From MGR-bin208 sp043780275 (GTDB lineage Bacteria; Bacteroidota; Bacteroidia; Chitinophagales; Chitinophagaceae), in contig JAYWCV010000076.1 in the NCBI GenBank assembly GCA_043780275.1, forward strand, positions 1 through 28,798: a stretch of DNA of 28,798 nucleotides. The letters are read 5' to 3'. Under the pieces are notes generated by a model. That model saw only the letters and a list, made by a program, of their open reading frames with translations, did no database searches and was not told where the DNA came from. This document shows, piece by piece, positions 1 to 8,470 of this stretch. Numbering within the stretch: position 1 is the stretch's first letter; every line of letters begins with the position of its first letter. A program made the translations under genes and the position numbers.

Positions 1-17
1 TATTTAATTTTTTTCAT
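1..17 (-). CDS. 5' end of a leftward gene, cut by the window edge
   Basis: A minus-strand ATG at 17-15 is followed by codons for MKKIK and then leaves the window. This is the usual beginning of a Bacteroidota signal peptide, and a -7 box of the right orientation lies about 90 nt upstream (104-111). In many Bacteroidota a secreted M23-type peptidase is divergent from alaS, as I recall, but five residues cannot show that here. The call rests on start plus promoter only. Confidence 0.35.
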
Positions 18-103
18 GTTCAGCCTAAACCTTGGTTTTCGGAATGATATTGAAACCGAATGGATTACCTTTGCGAATCTTTTTAATTAATTTACGAGGC
101 AAA

Positions 104-136
104 CAAATATACTCGTATTAGCATAAAAAATTACAA
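104..136 (-). promoter_or_regulatory. Bacteroidota-type promoter for the leftward edge gene
   Basis: On the minus strand TATATTTG (104-111) fits the TAnnTTTG -7 box exactly. A TTG (134-136) lies 22 nt upstream, slightly longer than the usual 19-21. It would start a transcript near position 97 running to the ATG at 17. A plus-strand TACCTTTG at 66-73 could serve alaS, but it lacks a well-placed -33 TTG. Confidence 0.4.
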
Positions 137-147
137 TTCTTGTCATT

Positions 148-2811
148 ATGATGAGCAGCATAGAAATTCGCCAAAAGTTCATGGAATATTTCATTTCTAA
201 AGGTCATGAAATAGTACCCTCGTCCCCGATTGTTGTAAAAAACGATCCAACCCTGATGTTTACCAATGCAGGAATGAATCAATTCAAGGATTATTTTCTG
301 GGCAACAGTGTTCCGGTAAATTGGAAAGTAGCCGACACACAAAAATGCTTACGGGTATCCGGTAAACATAACGACCTCGAAGAAGTGGGTGTAGATACAT
401 ACCATCATACGATGTTTGAAATGCTTGGAAACTGGAGTTTTGGAAATCCTTCAAACCCAGCAAGTGGATATTTTAAGAAAGAAGCCATTGCTTGGAGTTG
501 GGATCTGTTGACTAATGTGTATGGCATAGCTAATGACAGGGTTTATGTAACGGTTTTTGAAGGAGATGAAAAAGAGAATATCCCAAAAGACCAGGAAGCT
601 TTCGATGAGTGGAAGAAATGGATTGCTGAAGAAAGGATCCTGATGGGAAATAAAAAAGATAATTTTTGGGAAATGGGCGACACGGGTCCCTGTGGACCTT
701 GTACCGAAATTCACGTGGATTGCCGTACTGATGAAGAACGGAATTTGGTAGATGGGAAAATACTGGTTAATAATGATCATCCACAGGTTATTGAAATATG
801 GAATAATGTATTCATACAATTTAACCGGTTGAAAGATGGATCACTGGAATCGCTACCTGCAAAACATGTAGATACAGGTATGGGATTGGAACGACTGGTT
901 CGGGTTTTGCAGAAAAAAACTTCCAATTATGATACCGATATTTTTACGGGAACTATCTCTGTAACAGAAAAAATTACACAAAAAAAATATGACGCTACTT
1001 GTACCCCAGATTCGGGTGATGCCTGGTTAGAGTCTGTATCTTTCCGCGTTATTGCCGATCATATTCGGGCAATCGGGTTTACAATAGCTGATGGACAATT
1101 GCCTTCAAACACTGGTGCCGGCTATGTTATCCGGCGAATACTTCGCAGGGCTGTGCGTTATTACTATACCTATTTAAATTACAAAACACCACTCCTGCAT
1201 CAGTTGATGCCACAACTGGCCAAACAATTTGAACATGTATTTCCGGAATTACATAAACAAATAGATTTTGTAAGTAAGGTCATCAAAGAAGAAGAAGAAT
1301 CTTTTTTACGAACATTAGAAAAAGGACTGAAAAGAATTGATGACATCATACAGACTTCTTCTGCTAAAAACATTTCGGGTAAAGATGCATTTGAATTATA
1401 TGACACATTTGGTTTTCCGATTGACCTCACCAGGTTGATTGCACTTGAAAATGGATTCCAAGTGGATGAAGCTGGATTTGAATTGGAAATGAAAATGCAA
1501 AAAGATAGAAGCCGTGCTGCTACTACAGTTGATACAGAAGACTGGGTTGTAGTGGATAGTGATGCAAAGTCAATAGGTTTTGTAGGATATGATAAATTAG
1601 CATGTAACTGTCGTTTAATTAAATACAGAAAAGTAAAAGCAAAGAATAAGGAAGGCTTTCAATTGGTTTTGGATGCCACTGTATTTTATGCCGAAAGCGG
1701 AGGGCAGGTTGGTGATACGGGTGTTTTGATTTTTGCTGATGAATCAATAGAAGTGGTTAATACAAAAAAGGAAAATGAGATCATTATTCATTTTACAGAT
1801 ACTTTACCTAAGCAATTAACAGGAGAAGTCATTGCAAAAGTGGATGCACAAAAAAGAAAAGACATAACCCTGCATCATTCGGCAACACACTTATTGCATG
1901 CAGCATTGCGACAGGTTTTGGGTAAGCATGTTACGCAAAAAGGTTCGCTGGTAAATGAAGTACATCTTCGGTTCGATTTTGCCCATTTTGCTAAAATGAC
2001 CAATGACGAGATTTGCAAAGTTGAAGAATTGGTCAATGAAAAAATAAGAGCGAATATTCCGGTTATCATAAAGGAATTACCAAAAGATGAAGCCATGAAG
2101 CTGGGTGCTATGGCTTTATTTGGCGAAAAATACGGCGACACGGTACGTGTTGTTATTATAGACGAGAATTATTCAATTGAATTGTGTGGAGGAACTCATA
2201 TTGCATCTACTGGTGAGTTGGGTTTATTCAAGATCAGACATGAAACGGCTGTGGCAGCCGGTGTTCGGCGTTTAGAAGCTGTATCTGGCAAAAGGGCCAA
2301 TAACTTTCTGAATACATATTTGAATGAATTGAACCAGGTTAAAGAGTTTTTAAAAAACCCGAAAGATTTATTGAAAAATGTGGAAAGCCTGGTTTCAGAA
2401 AATGCCGATTTAAAAAAGAAATTGGAAGCAATAGAAGCAAAGCAATTAGTAGTACTTAAAAATGAATTGAAACTTCAAATAGAAACCATCAACGGAGTAA
2501 ATTTTTTGGGTAGGATTGTTCATGTAAGCAATGCAGATGCATTAAAAAAGCTTTGTTTCGACCTGAAAAATGAATTAGAAAATTATTTCGTTGTGCTTGC
2601 TTCAAATATTGATGGCAAAGCACAGATGGTTATTTTAATAGATGAAAAACTAGCTGAGGAGAAAAATCTAGATGCTCCTAAAATTATTAAAGAACATGTT
2701 GCGCCGCTGATAAAAGGTGGAGGAGGAGGTCAAAAAACATTGGCTACTGCCGGAGGACAGGATGCAGAAAATTTGGATTTGATGATTGAAAAAATAAAAA
2801 GCCTGATCTGA
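148..2811 (+). CDS. alaS: alanyl-tRNA synthetase
   Basis: Class II aminoacyl-tRNA synthetase that charges tRNA-Ala and edits misacylated Ser/Gly-tRNA in the cytoplasm. At 887 residues it is full length for bacterial AlaRS. The catalytic domain fills about residues 1-450 and contains the zinc/active-site style run MGDTGPCGPCTEIH (176-189). The editing domain carries its metal ligands H577xxxH581 and C680GGTH684. A coiled linker near 750-800 leads to the C-terminal DHHA1-type domain with the glycine run G857-G861. Two ATGs are adjacent (148 and 151); I keep the first. The gene stands alone: the next plus-strand gene is 343 bp away and has its own promoter. All key residues are present. Identification is secure. 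Confidence 0.98.
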   Translation: MMSSIEIRQKFMEYFISKGHEIVPSSPIVVKNDPTLMFTNAGMNQFKDYFLGNSVPVNWKVADTQKCLRVSGKHNDLEEVGVDTYHHTMFEMLGNWSFGNPSNPASGYFKKEAIAWSWDLLTNVYGIANDRVYVTVFEGDEKENIPKDQEAFDEWKKWIAEERILMGNKKDNFWEMGDTGPCGPCTEIHVDCRTDEERNLVDGKILVNNDHPQVIEIWNNVFIQFNRLKDGSLESLPAKHVDTGMGLERLVRVLQKKTSNYDTDIFTGTISVTEKITQKKYDATCTPDSGDAWLESVSFRVIADHIRAIGFTIADGQLPSNTGAGYVIRRILRRAVRYYYTYLNYKTPLLHQLMPQLAKQFEHVFPELHKQIDFVSKVIKEEEESFLRTLEKGLKRIDDIIQTSSAKNISGKDAFELYDTFGFPIDLTRLIALENGFQVDEAGFELEMKMQKDRSRAATTVDTEDWVVVDSDAKSIGFVGYDKLACNCRLIKYRKVKAKNKEGFQLVLDATVFYAESGGQVGDTGVLIFADESIEVVNTKKENEIIIHFTDTLPKQLTGEVIAKVDAQKRKDITLHHSATHLLHAALRQVLGKHVTQKGSLVNEVHLRFDFAHFAKMTNDEICKVEELVNEKIRANIPVIIKELPKDEAMKLGAMALFGEKYGDTVRVVIIDENYSIELCGGTHIASTGELGLFKIRHETAVAAGVRRLEAVSGKRANNFLNTYLNELNQVKEFLKNPKDLLKNVESLVSENADLKKKLEAIEAKQLVVLKNELKLQIETINGVNFLGRIVHVSNADALKKLCFDLKNELENYFVVLASNIDGKAQMVILIDEKLAEEKNLDAPKIIKEHVAPLIKGGGGGQKTLATAGGQDAENLDLMIEKIKSLI

Positions 2812-2817
2812 AACTGT

Positions 2818-2931
2818 TTAGTCGTCGTGCATTTTATTTTCAATATCTCTTGTTTCTATTAATATTTTCAAGGAATATAAAATGGATGCAATGCAAATTA
2901 CAGCACATACTATAAAAAATAAATCGACCAT
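2818..2931 (-). CDS. possible 37-residue single-pass membrane protein
   Basis: A short minus-strand frame opens with ATG (2931-2929) and stops with TAA 6 bp past the alaS stop, so the two are convergent. It begins MVDLFFIVCAVICIASIL: one hydrophobic span at about residues 3-20, followed by a charged, helix-like tail ending ENKMHDD. A TGA lies 16 codons upstream in frame and no other start occurs between, so the ATG is the natural start. I do not recognise the family. It faintly recalls small oxidase or transporter accessory subunits in layout only. No exact TAnnTTTG box lies just upstream. AT-rich DNA often encodes chance hydrophobic runs, so the call is moderate. Confidence 0.4.
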   Translation of the reverse strand: MVDLFFIVCAVICIASILYSLKILIETRDIENKMHDD

Positions 2932-3105
2932 AAATGAAGCATTGCTGTTTTTGAGGTTTGGTGAAAATCAACTGTAAAATTAAACAATTCAGCTTGGCGG
3001 TCTTCAATTTATAGGTCAGTGGGGATTTAAAGTGCTAATATAATACAGATTTTCATTACTATCAATTTAACATTTCCGAAAGTTTTCGTATTAAATAATT
3101 GTTCC

Positions 3106-3133
3106 TATATTTGATCTACGAAAAATAACGTAG
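3106..3133 (+). promoter_or_regulatory. promoter with inverted repeat before the PDZ gene
   Basis: TATATTTG (3106-3113) matches the -7 consensus; no clear -33 TTG is at the right distance. Immediately downstream, CTACG (3116-3120) and CGTAG (3129-3133) form an inverted repeat with an 8-nt spacer. It spans the expected transcription start and could be an operator or a 5' hairpin of the mRNA (inference). Upstream, 2932-3105 shows nothing else I can name. Confidence 0.45.
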
Positions 3134-3154
3134 GTAATCTAAAACATTAATTAT

Positions 3155-4222
3155 ATGAAACGGCTAATTAAACTAATTCCTGCTTCTCTATTTATTTTAT
3201 TATTAACTCCTGGCTTACTGATTGCACAACAGGAAAAAAACGTAGAAAAGAAGGTTATCGAAAAAAAGAAAATTGAAAAGGAGGGTAATAAAGAAATCAG
3301 GGAAGTCATTATCAGAAAAAGTGCTGATAGAAAAGAAAAAATAACAATTAAAATTGATGGAGATAATGTGCTTATTAACGGGAAACCGGTCAAAGATTTT
3401 AGCGATAAGGATATTAATATTTCAATAAATAAATTCAGGGATTTTGATAACCTGCGGATTGCTTCTCCAAGAGGTAATATGAATTTGCAAAGAGATCAAC
3501 ATGAGTTTAAGTTCTTTGGTGAAAATGAAAATAAAGCCATGCTAGGTGTAAGTACCGAGAAATCTGCTTCTGGTACGGTTGAAATAAAAGAAGTGATTAA
3601 AGGAAGTGCTGCTGAAAAAGGCGGGCTGAAAAAAGGAGATATTATTACTCAAGTGGATGAAATAAAAATATCCAACCCGGATGAATTGACAAAAACAATT
3701 GGCGATCATAAACCAGGTGATAAAGTTGTGGTTTTAATACTGCGGGATAATAAAGGACAAAAGTTAAACGTAGAACTTGGCAAATGGGAAGGAATGCAGT
3801 TAAATGTGCAAAAAGGGTATTACGAAGCTTTGCCAAAGGGAAACTATTTTGAGTTGGATAGAATGTTGCCAAGTATGCCAAGTTTACCAAGAGTACCAAG
3901 AATGACTAGTCCTCCTTCTTTAAATTTTTGGACTATGGACAATAAACCAAAGATGGGCCTTTCTGTTCAGGATACAGAAGATGGAAAGAATGTGAAAGTT
4001 TTAGAAGTAACTACTGATGGAAATGCAGGAAAAGCAGGTGTTAAAAAAGATGATCTGATTACACATATCAATGATAAGGAAGTAAAAACGGCGGATGATG
4101 TAGCTAAGATTGTCAAAGAAAATAAAGACGGATCATCTTATATGATCAAATTGCTTCGAAACGGAAAAGTGCAGAATTTTGAAGTAAAAATTCCGAAGAA
4201 ACTCAAAACAGTCGATTTATAA
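3155..4222 (+). CDS. exported protein with two PDZ domains
   Basis: 355 residues with a clear signal peptide (MKRLIKLIPASLFILLL, cleavage near the LIAQ motif at about 22-25), so it acts in the periplasm or envelope. A lysine/glutamate-rich, coiled-coil-like stretch covers about 25-55. PDZ domain 1 begins near residue 128 (AMLGVS) and runs to about 210. A linker of repeated Met-Pro-Ser/Leu-Pro units (about 230-250) leads to PDZ domain 2, from about 265 to 350 (PKMGLSV). No HtrA serine-protease or other catalytic domain is present, so it probably binds protein C-termini or acts as a scaffold or regulator (inference). It is monocistronic: own promoter upstream, strong terminator 22 bp downstream. 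Its partner is unknown. The start is supported by the signal peptide. Confidence 0.8.
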   Translation: MKRLIKLIPASLFILLLTPGLLIAQQEKNVEKKVIEKKKIEKEGNKEIREVIIRKSADRKEKITIKIDGDNVLINGKPVKDFSDKDINISINKFRDFDNLRIASPRGNMNLQRDQHEFKFFGENENKAMLGVSTEKSASGTVEIKEVIKGSAAEKGGLKKGDIITQVDEIKISNPDELTKTIGDHKPGDKVVVLILRDNKGQKLNVELGKWEGMQLNVQKGYYEALPKGNYFELDRMLPSMPSLPRVPRMTSPPSLNFWTMDNKPKMGLSVQDTEDGKNVKVLEVTTDGNAGKAGVKKDDLITHINDKEVKTADDVAKIVKENKDGSSYMIKLLRNGKVQNFEVKIPKKLKTVDL

Positions 4223-4243
4223 TAAATATTAATGTTGATTTCT

Positions 4244-4288
4244 AAAAGCCGGTTCATTCAACTAAGTAGTTGAATGAACCGGCTTTTT
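4244..4288 (+). terminator. strong intrinsic terminator after the PDZ gene
   Basis: A perfect 21-bp inverted repeat (4244-4264 with 4267-4287), GC core AGCCGG/CCGGCT, separated by only AG, is followed by five Ts (4284-4288). The left arm starts with AAAA, so it could also stop leftward transcripts. It isolates the PDZ gene from gatB. Confidence 0.92.
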
Positions 4289-4324
4289 AACTTGTAGTAT
4301 TCTAATCCTGAAAAATTAAATAGC

Positions 4325-4332
4325 TATTTTTG
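4325..4332 (+). promoter_or_regulatory. putative -7 box of the gatB transcript
   Basis: TATTTTTG matches TAnnTTTG, 68 nt before the gatB ATG and 36 bp after the preceding terminator. No -33 TTG at 19-22 nt is evident, so support is only partial. Confidence 0.35.
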
Positions 4333-4400
4333 ACAAACTTGACAGCATAAGTTTTTTTAAATTTTAAATTAAAACTTCAATCTATCGGGCATCTATTTTT

Positions 4401-5861
4401 ATGGATAATATTATTCGTTATCAGGATTATGAGATTGTTGTGGGGCTGGAAATTCATGCCCAACTTTTAACCAAAAGCAAGTTGTTTAGCGGCGATAGCA
4501 CAGCATTTGGTGCCGAACCGAATGCTCAAACATCAGCAATTACATTGGCCCATCCAGGTACATTGCCCCGCATCAATAAAAAAGCCATTGAACTGGCTAT
4601 AAAAATGGGTTTAGCATGTCATTGCCAAATTGAGAATTACAATTATTTTGCACGGAAAAATTATTTCTATCCCGATTTGCCAAAAGGATACCAGGTGTCG
4701 CAACATACAACGCCTATTTGTAAAGGGGGTTATATTTCAATGAAAACAGCATCGGGTACAAAACAAATTAAACTGAACAGAATTCACCTGGAAGAAGATG
4801 CTGGTAAAAGTTTGCATGATGTAGATGCGGAGAACACGTCTATTGATTATAACCGTGCCGGAACTCCGTTGATAGAAATTGTAACAGAACCGGCCATGAA
4901 CAGTGCAGAGGAAGCATTCGCTTTTGTTTCTGAAATCAGGAAAATGGTTCGTTACCTGCATGTTTGTGATGGAAATATGGAAGAAGGAAGTTTGCGTTGT
5001 GATGCAAATATTTCTGTTCGGAAAAAAGGAGATACTAAATTAGGTACCCGTGTAGAAGTAAAAAATCTGAATAGTATCCGCAACGTAAAAAAAGCCATTG
5101 AAATTGAATCAAAAAGACTGATTGAAATTTTGGAAAATGGCGGCACCATTATTCAGCAAACCATGAGTTTTGATGCATCGGATGATTCGACTTTTCCAAT
5201 ACGGGATAAAGAAGACGCAGAGGATTATCGCTATTTTCCCGAACCCGATTTAACCGCTTTCAATATTACGGATGAAATTATTGAAGAGATCCGGAAATCA
5301 ATTCCTATGTTGCCGGCTGACAGGGTAAAAAAATATATAAACGAATTTTCACTTTCAGCATATGATGCAGAAGTTATAGCTGAGGAGAGACTGTTTTCCA
5401 ATTATTTTGAAAAGCTTTGTATGCATTCAAATAAATACAAGGCATCTGCAAACTGGATGACTGGCCCCGTAAAAACATGGTTGAATAATAATAATAAAAC
5501 TATTGAAAATTTTCCCGTAAGTAGTGAAAGAATGACGGACTTAATTAACTTAGTTGATACCGGCAAATTGAGTTTCTCCAATGCTTCTTCGGCTGTATTC
5601 AATGAATTAATAAATAATCCGGATAAGAAAGTATTGGACATTGCAGAAGCATTAAATCTGATTCAGGATAGCAGCGAAGATTCGATCAATGAATGGGTGG
5701 AAACTGTTTTACAAAATTTTCCTGGTAAGGTATTGGAATATAAAAAAGGTAAAAAAGGGTTGATTGGACTTTTTGTTGGGGAAGTAAAAAAACTTTCCAA
5801 AGGAAAGGCAGATCCAAAAATTACCACTGATCTTTTAACTGAAAAATTAAATAAACCATAA
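4401..5861 (+). CDS. gatB: Asp/Glu-tRNA amidotransferase subunit B
   Basis: Subunit B of the GatCAB complex. It binds mischarged Glu-tRNA(Gln) and/or Asp-tRNA(Asn), phosphorylates the acyl group and passes ammonia from GatA to form Gln-tRNA or Asn-tRNA. 486 residues, the usual length. Family signatures read in order: GLEIHAQL near residue 15, AHPGTLPRIN, YFYPDLPKGYQ, LEEDAGKSLHD, DYNRAGTPLIEIV near 150, and GNMEEGSLRCDANIS. The C-terminal third is the helical/YqeY-like tRNA-binding tail ending in GLFVGEVKKLSKGKADP. gatA and gatC are not in the window, so the complex is encoded from separate loci. It probably heads a two-gene unit with the TlpA-like gene 11 nt downstream. Identification is secure. 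Confidence 0.97.
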   Translation: MDNIIRYQDYEIVVGLEIHAQLLTKSKLFSGDSTAFGAEPNAQTSAITLAHPGTLPRINKKAIELAIKMGLACHCQIENYNYFARKNYFYPDLPKGYQVSQHTTPICKGGYISMKTASGTKQIKLNRIHLEEDAGKSLHDVDAENTSIDYNRAGTPLIEIVTEPAMNSAEEAFAFVSEIRKMVRYLHVCDGNMEEGSLRCDANISVRKKGDTKLGTRVEVKNLNSIRNVKKAIEIESKRLIEILENGGTIIQQTMSFDASDDSTFPIRDKEDAEDYRYFPEPDLTAFNITDEIIEEIRKSIPMLPADRVKKYINEFSLSAYDAEVIAEERLFSNYFEKLCMHSNKYKASANWMTGPVKTWLNNNNKTIENFPVSSERMTDLINLVDTGKLSFSNASSAVFNELINNPDKKVLDIAEALNLIQDSSEDSINEWVETVLQNFPGKVLEYKKGKKGLIGLFVGEVKKLSKGKADPKITTDLLTEKLNKP

Positions 5862-5872
5862 ATAAAAAGTAA

Positions 5873-7033
5873 ATGAAAAATATATTAATAACATGGATGA
5901 CCGGGATAGTTTTATTCTCTTCCTGTCAAAAGTCGGTCAATCAATTTGAAGTTTCGGGAACCATAAAAAACAGTCAGGCAAAAATGGTTTACCTGGTAGA
6001 AACTGCCATGACAGGTAATCAGATACCAGCCGCTGATTCGTCAATTTTAGGAGCAAATGGTGAGTTTGTTTTAAAAACAAGACCAACAGAAGAGGCCTTA
6101 TACAACCTGGTATTGGATAATAGCCAATATCCTTTTGCTTCCCTGATTAATGATGTAAAGAAAATAAAGATACAAGCCGATTTAAATAAGCAGGAAGATG
6201 CATACAGTGTAGCTGGTTCTCCGGCAAGTCAATTAATGAAAGATTTTGTAACAGCATCAGGCAATAAAATCCGTTTTCTTTATTTAGCTAATCAACAATT
6301 AGATAGTTTATACAAACAAAATGTTGGCGATAGTATATTGTCGGTGTTACTTAAAAAAAGAAATACAGACGCACAGGCAATTAAAAATTATATATCCGGT
6401 TTTGTAAAAGAAAGTAAAAGTCCAACACTTGTTTTATTTGCTTTAGGTTCTTATCAAACCATGGCTAATAATCCTAATCTTCGGATGGAAGCATTTTCAT
6501 CAGACCAGCTGATCGTCTTGTTGGCTGAAGGAGTTAAAAAATTTCCTGAACACAAGGGAATGCAATCTTTACAAAAAATATTGATTACCCAGGTTGAAAA
6601 AAGTAAAGGTTTTGTTGGTCAACAAGCACCGGAATTTAGTTTGCCATCTGTTGATGGTAATTTGGTTGCCCTGAATTCTTTTCGGGGTAAATATGTGTTG
6701 GTCGATTTTTGGGCAAGTTGGTGCAAGCCATGCAGGGTTGAAAATCCGCATGTGGTGAATGCGTATAATAAATTCAAGGATAAAAATTTTACCATTCTGG
6801 GTGTATCGCTGGATAATCCCGATCAGAAAGAGAAATGGATAAAGGCCATTGCAGATGATAATCTGACCTGGACACAAGTAAGCGATTTAAAAGGATGGGA
6901 GAGTACGGTGGTTTTATTATATAATATTCAGGGAATACCTTTTAATGTTTTATTGGATCCGGAAGGAAAAATTATTGCTGAAAATTTACGGGGAGAAGCA
7001 TTGGAGCAAAAACTGCAGGAAGTTTTAAAATAA
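5873..7033 (+). CDS. TlpA-like thiol-disulfide lipoprotein with DUF4369-type N-terminus
   Basis: 386 residues. The N-terminus has a lipoprotein signal with lipobox FSSC and lipidated Cys18, so it is membrane anchored and faces the periplasm. Residues about 25-110 form a beta-rich domain like DUF4369 (FEVSGTIKN...), followed by a helical middle part. From about 248 a thioredoxin fold of the AhpC/TSA-TlpA type begins, with active site W283-C284-K-P-C287 and the cis-proline region GIPFNVLLDPEG near the end. Known TlpA proteins reduce periplasmic disulfides, for example in cytochrome c maturation; its own target cannot be told here. It follows gatB by 11 nt, so co-transcription is likely though functionally puzzling. 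It ends at a bidirectional terminator. Confidence 0.88.
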   Translation: MKNILITWMTGIVLFSSCQKSVNQFEVSGTIKNSQAKMVYLVETAMTGNQIPAADSSILGANGEFVLKTRPTEEALYNLVLDNSQYPFASLINDVKKIKIQADLNKQEDAYSVAGSPASQLMKDFVTASGNKIRFLYLANQQLDSLYKQNVGDSILSVLLKKRNTDAQAIKNYISGFVKESKSPTLVLFALGSYQTMANNPNLRMEAFSSDQLIVLLAEGVKKFPEHKGMQSLQKILITQVEKSKGFVGQQAPEFSLPSVDGNLVALNSFRGKYVLVDFWASWCKPCRVENPHVVNAYNKFKDKNFTILGVSLDNPDQKEKWIKAIADDNLTWTQVSDLKGWESTVVLLYNIQGIPFNVLLDPEGKIIAENLRGEALEQKLQEVLK

Positions 7034-7050
7034 TTACAGAAAAAAAATAA

Positions 7051-7086
7051 TCTAAAAAAGGCCTGCAATTGAGGGCCTTTTTTAGA
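7051..7086. terminator. bidirectional terminator between converging genes
   Basis: A 13-bp stem TCTAAAAAAGGCC (7051-7063) pairs with GGCCTTTTTTAGA (7074-7086) across a 10-nt loop. Each strand has six Ts at the 3' side of the stem, so it can end both the TlpA-like gene (stop at 7033) and serS (stop at 7094). Confidence 0.9.
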
Positions 7087-7093
7087 TTTATGA

Positions 7094-8368
7094 TTACCTG
7101 GTTATCATTTCATTTCTGAAATATGCATGAAGTACTTTCGGCAGTTTGATTCCTTCATCTGTCTGATTATTTTCCAGCAAACAGGCAACAATTCTTGGTA
7201 AAGCCAAAGAACTTCCATTTAATGAATGAACAAATTGGGATTTTCCATTTTCGTCTTTATACCGAATCTTCATTCGGCTGCTTTGAAAACTTTCGAAGTT
7301 GGAAACAGAACTTACTTCCAGCCATTTTTCCTGTGCAGCACTGTACACTTCAAAATCGTAGGTAATTGCAGAAGCAAAACTCATGTCGCCACCACAAAGT
7401 TTTAAAATACGGTAAGGCAATTTCAACGATTGTAAAAGCCTTTCCACATGAGCCACCATTTCGTCTAATGTATCATAGCTTTTCTCTGGTTTTACCAGTT
7501 GAATGATCTCTACTTTTTCAAATTGATGTACGCGGTTCAATCCACGAACATCTTTTCCAAAACTTCCGGCTTCACGTCTGAAGCAGGGAGAATAAGCAGT
7601 CATTTTAATAGGCAACTCCGTTTCTTTTACAATCTCATCGCGGTAAATATTTGTAATCGGAACTTCGGAAGTGGGTATCATATAAAAACCATCTGCCGGC
7701 ATATGATACATCTGGCCTTCTTTATCGGGCAACTGACCGGTACCGTAAGCAGAAGCTTCATTAACCATAAAGGGTGGAATATATTCGGTGTAACCGGCTT
7801 CAATATTAAAATCTAAAAAATACTGAACCAGTGTTCTTTGCAATCTTGCTCCCTGTCCTTTATACAAAGGAAATCCACTGCCCGTAATTTTTGCACCGGT
7901 TTCAAAATCTACTAAATCATATTCTTTTATCAAATCCCAGTGCGGAACAGCATTGGCTGGTAATTGTGGTTTTACTCCAGCTTCTTTTTCATTGATATTA
8001 TCTTCAGGAGTTTTACCCCGGGGAACCCTGTCGGAAGGTAAATTAGGAAGTTTTACCAACTCGGTTTGCAATTCAATTTCAATGGATGAAAGTTTTTCAG
8101 ATATGGGTTGTAAAAGGATTTTTAATTCGGCGACTTCCTTTTTTTTATTTTCAGCATCTTCATTAAGTCCTTTAGCCATCATCATTCCTATCTCCTTTGA
8201 TGCACTATTAACCTTGGCCTGAGTTGAATCAAATTCAAATTGAAGTTTTTTTCTATGCTCATCTAATTCAATAACCAAATCAACAATCTGTAGATCTTTG
8301 AAATTCTTAATGGCTAATTTTTCTTTTACTAAATCCGGTTGAAGCCGGATCATTGCTATTTGTAACAT
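7094..8368 (-). CDS. serS: seryl-tRNA synthetase
   Basis: Class II synthetase that charges tRNA-Ser (and tRNA-Sec where present). 424 residues from my chosen start. Residues about 25-110 are the long antiparallel coiled-coil arm that binds the tRNA variable arm. The catalytic domain follows, with TSEVPITNIYRDEI, motif 2 FRREAGSFGKDVRGLNR, and motif 3 near the C-terminus (LPRIVACLLENNQTDEG). The open frame reaches back to a TTG at 8416, but that TTG is the -33 element of the promoter and lies upstream of the inferred transcript start. The ATG at 8368 gives the family's usual beginning, MLQIAMIR. The leader is only about 10 nt. It is monocistronic and convergent with the TlpA-like gene. Confidence 0.97.
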   Translation of the reverse strand: MLQIAMIRLQPDLVKEKLAIKNFKDLQIVDLVIELDEHRKKLQFEFDSTQAKVNSASKEIGMMMAKGLNEDAENKKKEVAELKILLQPISEKLSSIEIELQTELVKLPNLPSDRVPRGKTPEDNINEKEAGVKPQLPANAVPHWDLIKEYDLVDFETGAKITGSGFPLYKGQGARLQRTLVQYFLDFNIEAGYTEYIPPFMVNEASAYGTGQLPDKEGQMYHMPADGFYMIPTSEVPITNIYRDEIVKETELPIKMTAYSPCFRREAGSFGKDVRGLNRVHQFEKVEIIQLVKPEKSYDTLDEMVAHVERLLQSLKLPYRILKLCGGDMSFASAITYDFEVYSAAQEKWLEVSSVSNFESFQSSRMKIRYKDENGKSQFVHSLNGSSLALPRIVACLLENNQTDEGIKLPKVLHAYFRNEMITR

Positions 8369-8385
8369 GGCCGAAAATTTTGCGG

Positions 8386-8416
8386 CAAAGTTAGTTGATG
8401 CTGTGGACACGGGCAA
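8386..8416 (-). promoter_or_regulatory. serS promoter, near-ideal Bacteroidota consensus
   Basis: On the minus strand, TTG (8416-8414) is followed by exactly 20 nt and TAACTTTG (8393-8386), matching the TTG-N19-21-TAnnTTTG promoter. The expected start of transcription is about 8379, some 10 nt before the ATG at 8368. This decides the serS start. Confidence 0.75.
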
Positions 8417-8470
8417 CGAACATAAAATATCAACGCTTCTGATAAAATTTATCCTGTTAACTTCGCGGCT

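Noticed and set aside
38..60. TTCGG/CCGAA inverted repeat upstream of alaS
   Set aside because: Only five paired bases over a 13-nt gap; expected by chance.
2882..2977. Plus-strand 31-codon frame beginning MDAMQITAHTIKNK
   Set aside because: No signal, motif or hydrophobic pattern, and it overlaps the better minus-strand frame at 2818-2931.
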